Part shown: positions 62,218 to 64,000 of the stretch, one piece after another
How positions within the stretch are numbered: the first letter of the stretch is position 1
Layout of the letters: the number at the start of each line of letters is the position of its first letter
Assembly: GCA_964615905.1 (NCBI GenBank)
Contig: CAZTUB010000007.1
Span: forward strand, 248,001 to 312,000
Length of the DNA: 64,000 nucleotides
Source: DATLMR01 sp964615905
GTDB taxonomy: Bacteria; Acidobacteriota; Blastocatellia; UBA7656
Reading direction: 5' to 3'
The notes under the pieces: model-generated
Told to the model about the DNA's origin: nothing
What the model saw: the letters and a program-made list of their open reading frames with translations, nothing else
Databases searched by the model: none
Made by a program: the position numbers and the translations under genes

Positions 62218-63348
62218 ATGATTAAAAAGCGAATAACGCTCATATTTCTCCTCATCGTTACGGCCTTTGCTTTATACCTCAGCTATCTTCTGTTCGAGCC
62301 GTTTCTAGCTCCGCTCTTTTCGGCGGTCGTCATCGCGGTGGTCTTCTACCCCGTCCAAGCGCGCATGCACCAGCTTATAAAGAGCCCAAGCGTCTCCGCG
62401 CTTCTTTCGACAATCCTCGTCAGCCTGATCATAATCGGGCCGGGATTGATGCTCGTCGCGGCGCTGACCCACGAAATCACTTCGCTCTATGACCTCCTCG
62501 ATCAAAAAAGCTCTGACGCGGGCGGATTCAGCCCGTTTATCACGCAGTTGATAGACAAGCCGATGCAGTTTGTCGGGAGATATATAGACGTGTCGAACTT
62601 TAACCCGCGCGCGTGGCTTGCCGGTCGGCTTCAACAGATAAGCGGTTTCGTGTTCGCGCAGGCAGGGATGATCCTTAGCAACCTGACATCATTCATCGTG
62701 AGCACTGTAGTGGCCTTCTTCACGCTATTCTTCCTGTTTCGTGAGGGCCGCACCATGCGAAGGCGCGCCGCCGCCGTCTTGCCGCTCAGCCACGAACAGG
62801 TGGACAAGCTCTTTACGGGGATCAATAACATAATCATAGCTACCGTTTACGGCGGCGGCGTAGTGGCCGCCGTACAGGGCGCGATGGTAGGTCTCGCGCT
62901 GTGGGTGCTTGGCGTTCCGTCGCCTGTCCTCTGGAGCCTTGTCGCGGCGTTCTTCGCGTTGATCCCGCTGGTCGGGACGGCTGCCGTGTGGCTCCCGGCT
63001 GCGCTCTATCTCGGATTCACTGGAAGCTGGGTGAAGGCGATAATCCTCGTCGCATGGGGCGCTGGCGTGGTCGGCCTTGTCGATAATTTCCTTCGGCCTA
63101 TCCTGATTAGCGGGCGCGTGCAGATGCACACGCTGCTTGTCTTTTTTTCGCTCTTTGGCGGAGCGACCGTCTTCGGCTTCCTGGGCCTGTTTATCGGGCC
63201 TGTTATAATCGCTTTGACGATAACTCTGCTTGGCATGCTCCGAGATGAGCTGCGCACCTGGCAGGAGTTCTGGCACGAGCAACCGGCAGAGGTCGCCGCC
63301 CCCGTTACTCCCGTTGTTGATGTGCCGGGTACGCCGCCCCTGGAATAA
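62218..63348 (+). CDS. AI-2E family membrane transporter (copy 2)
   Basis: A 376-aa homologue of the protein at 36654 with the same family pattern of hydrophobic helices, including GVPSPVLWSLVAAFFALIPLVG. The paralogues are only moderately similar, so they may have different substrates. Export of autoinducer-2 is the family label, but the true substrate is unknown. No signal peptide beyond the first helix. It lies between topA and the penicillin-binding protein gene. Confidence 0.88.
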   Translation: MIKKRITLIFLLIVTAFALYLSYLLFEPFLAPLFSAVVIAVVFYPVQARMHQLIKSPSVSALLSTILVSLIIIGPGLMLVAALTHEITSLYDLLDQKSSDAGGFSPFITQLIDKPMQFVGRYIDVSNFNPRAWLAGRLQQISGFVFAQAGMILSNLTSFIVSTVVAFFTLFFLFREGRTMRRRAAAVLPLSHEQVDKLFTGINNIIIATVYGGGVVAAVQGAMVGLALWVLGVPSPVLWSLVAAFFALIPLVGTAAVWLPAALYLGFTGSWVKAIILVAWGAGVVGLVDNFLRPILISGRVQMHTLLVFFSLFGGATVFGFLGLFIGPVIIALTITLLGMLRDELRTWQEFWHEQPAEVAAPVTPVVDVPGTPPLE

Positions 63349-63496
63349 GAAAAGTCTGCCCCGTCCAACCATTCCGGCTGGCTCCTCATCGAAAAGCGCG
63401 TCGCTTTGCAATTCCGGCGACGCTAATGTACCCTTTATGGTGAGGTTTTCGAAGCTTCCACCACTAAACAAAGTCTTACTGACATCGAGGGGCGAT

Positions 63497-64000
63497 ATGC
63501 GCGTTTTAGACAATCTTAAAGGCTCCGTGAACGGATTCGGAAATTCACACAACTGGCTACAGGACTTCTTCCGCCAGTACACATTCCTGGCGCTTGTCGC
63601 GCTGTCGGTCATCGCAGGGATCATGTTCGGCGCGACCGTGGCATATCAGGCGAGCATGACCGAGGAGGCTCGCCAGGTGGCCGCGCTCGCCAGCTACAGG
63701 CCGAACCTTGTCACGCAGGTTATCGCCGCCGACGGCAAGACTGTTGTCGGTGAGTTCTCGCTCGAACGGCGAATCCCCGTCACATACGACCAGATACCTG
63801 AGCGGCTTCGCCAGGCCATCTGGGCTATCGAAGACGACAGGTTCTTTCAGCACATAGGCGTGGACCCGATCCGCATAGGCATGGCCGTCGTCAAGAACGT
63901 GACTACAGGCAGGAAAGCCGAGGGCGCTTCGACACTGACGCAGCAGCTCGCACGCGCGCTCTTTCTTACCCCGGAAAAGACCTACACGAGAAAGATCAAA
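63497..64000 (+). CDS. Class A penicillin-binding protein, N-terminal part (cut by window edge)
   Basis: The first 168 codons of a bifunctional glycosyltransferase/transpeptidase. After a short cytoplasmic segment comes one transmembrane helix (FLALVALSVIAGIMFGATVAY), then the glycosyltransferase motifs EDDRFFQHIGVD with the catalytic Glu, and GASTLTQQLAR. These proteins polymerise lipid II. The transpeptidase half lies beyond the window. GAGGGG is upstream of the ATG. Confidence 0.92.
   Translation, partial: MRVLDNLKGSVNGFGNSHNWLQDFFRQYTFLALVALSVIAGIMFGATVAYQASMTEEARQVAALASYRPNLVTQVIAADGKTVVGEFSLERRIPVTYDQIPERLRQAIWAIEDDRFFQHIGVDPIRIGMAVVKNVTTGRKAEGASTLTQQLARALFLTPEKTYTRKIK

Overview
The window looks like a chromosomal segment of an Acidobacteriota bacterium, probably a Blastocatellia/Chloracidobacterium relative. 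Two tandem secreted proteins of the 'VWFA-related Acidobacterial domain' type (28904-33196) point there. So does a BchI-BchD-BchH set for magnesium insertion into protoporphyrin, which suggests a chlorophototroph. Taxonomy is inferred from gene content only.

Region 1 (about 322-17029) is a genomic island next to an intact tRNA-Ala(CGC). Its far end carries a 48-nt exact copy of the 3' half of that tRNA. An 89-bp sequence is repeated at both ends exactly 16,400 bp apart, and at the tRNA-Ala side it is joined to the 3' half of a different tRNA, apparently tRNA-Pro(CGG). No integrase is present. The island holds one tightly packed minus-strand operon of six genes (16155 to 1012). It begins with an endonuclease/exonuclease/phosphatase-fold enzyme, followed by five proteins of 323-1607 aa with no function I can assign (one matches DUF6603). 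Starts and stops are coupled by ATGA overlaps or short gaps, and a good promoter lies about 0.4 kb upstream. This is the best candidate for an undescribed system.

Region 2 (17462-26619) is chromosomal: a fused E1 alpha/beta 2-oxoacid dehydrogenase, a PBP4-type peptidase, a class V aminotransferase, an AmmeMemoRadiSam radical SAM enzyme interrupted by a 445-aa intein at its third cluster cysteine, a DHH phosphoesterase and a rubredoxin-knuckle metallo-beta-lactamase protein.

Region 3 (26633-46999) carries acyl-CoA enzymes (3-hydroxyacyl-CoA dehydrogenase, thiolase), a rhomboid protease, the VWFA pair, an S41 protease, an AI-2E transporter, a ParA ATPase, a thioredoxin-fold protein, two tandem thymidylate-kinase-like proteins, two MacB-type permeases, a CHAD protein, an ATP-dependent DNA ligase and a family 4 uracil-DNA glycosylase.

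Region 4 (47136-55950) carries a membrane-anchored sulfite-oxidase-type protein, then bchI, bchD and bchH. BchH is split into two proteins whose genes lie in reversed order (C-terminal half first), followed by a tiny membrane zinc-ribbon gene. Region 5 (56074-64000) holds yifB/comM, a pair of 82-aa unknown genes, dprA, topA, a second AI-2E transporter and the start of a class A penicillin-binding protein cut by the window edge.
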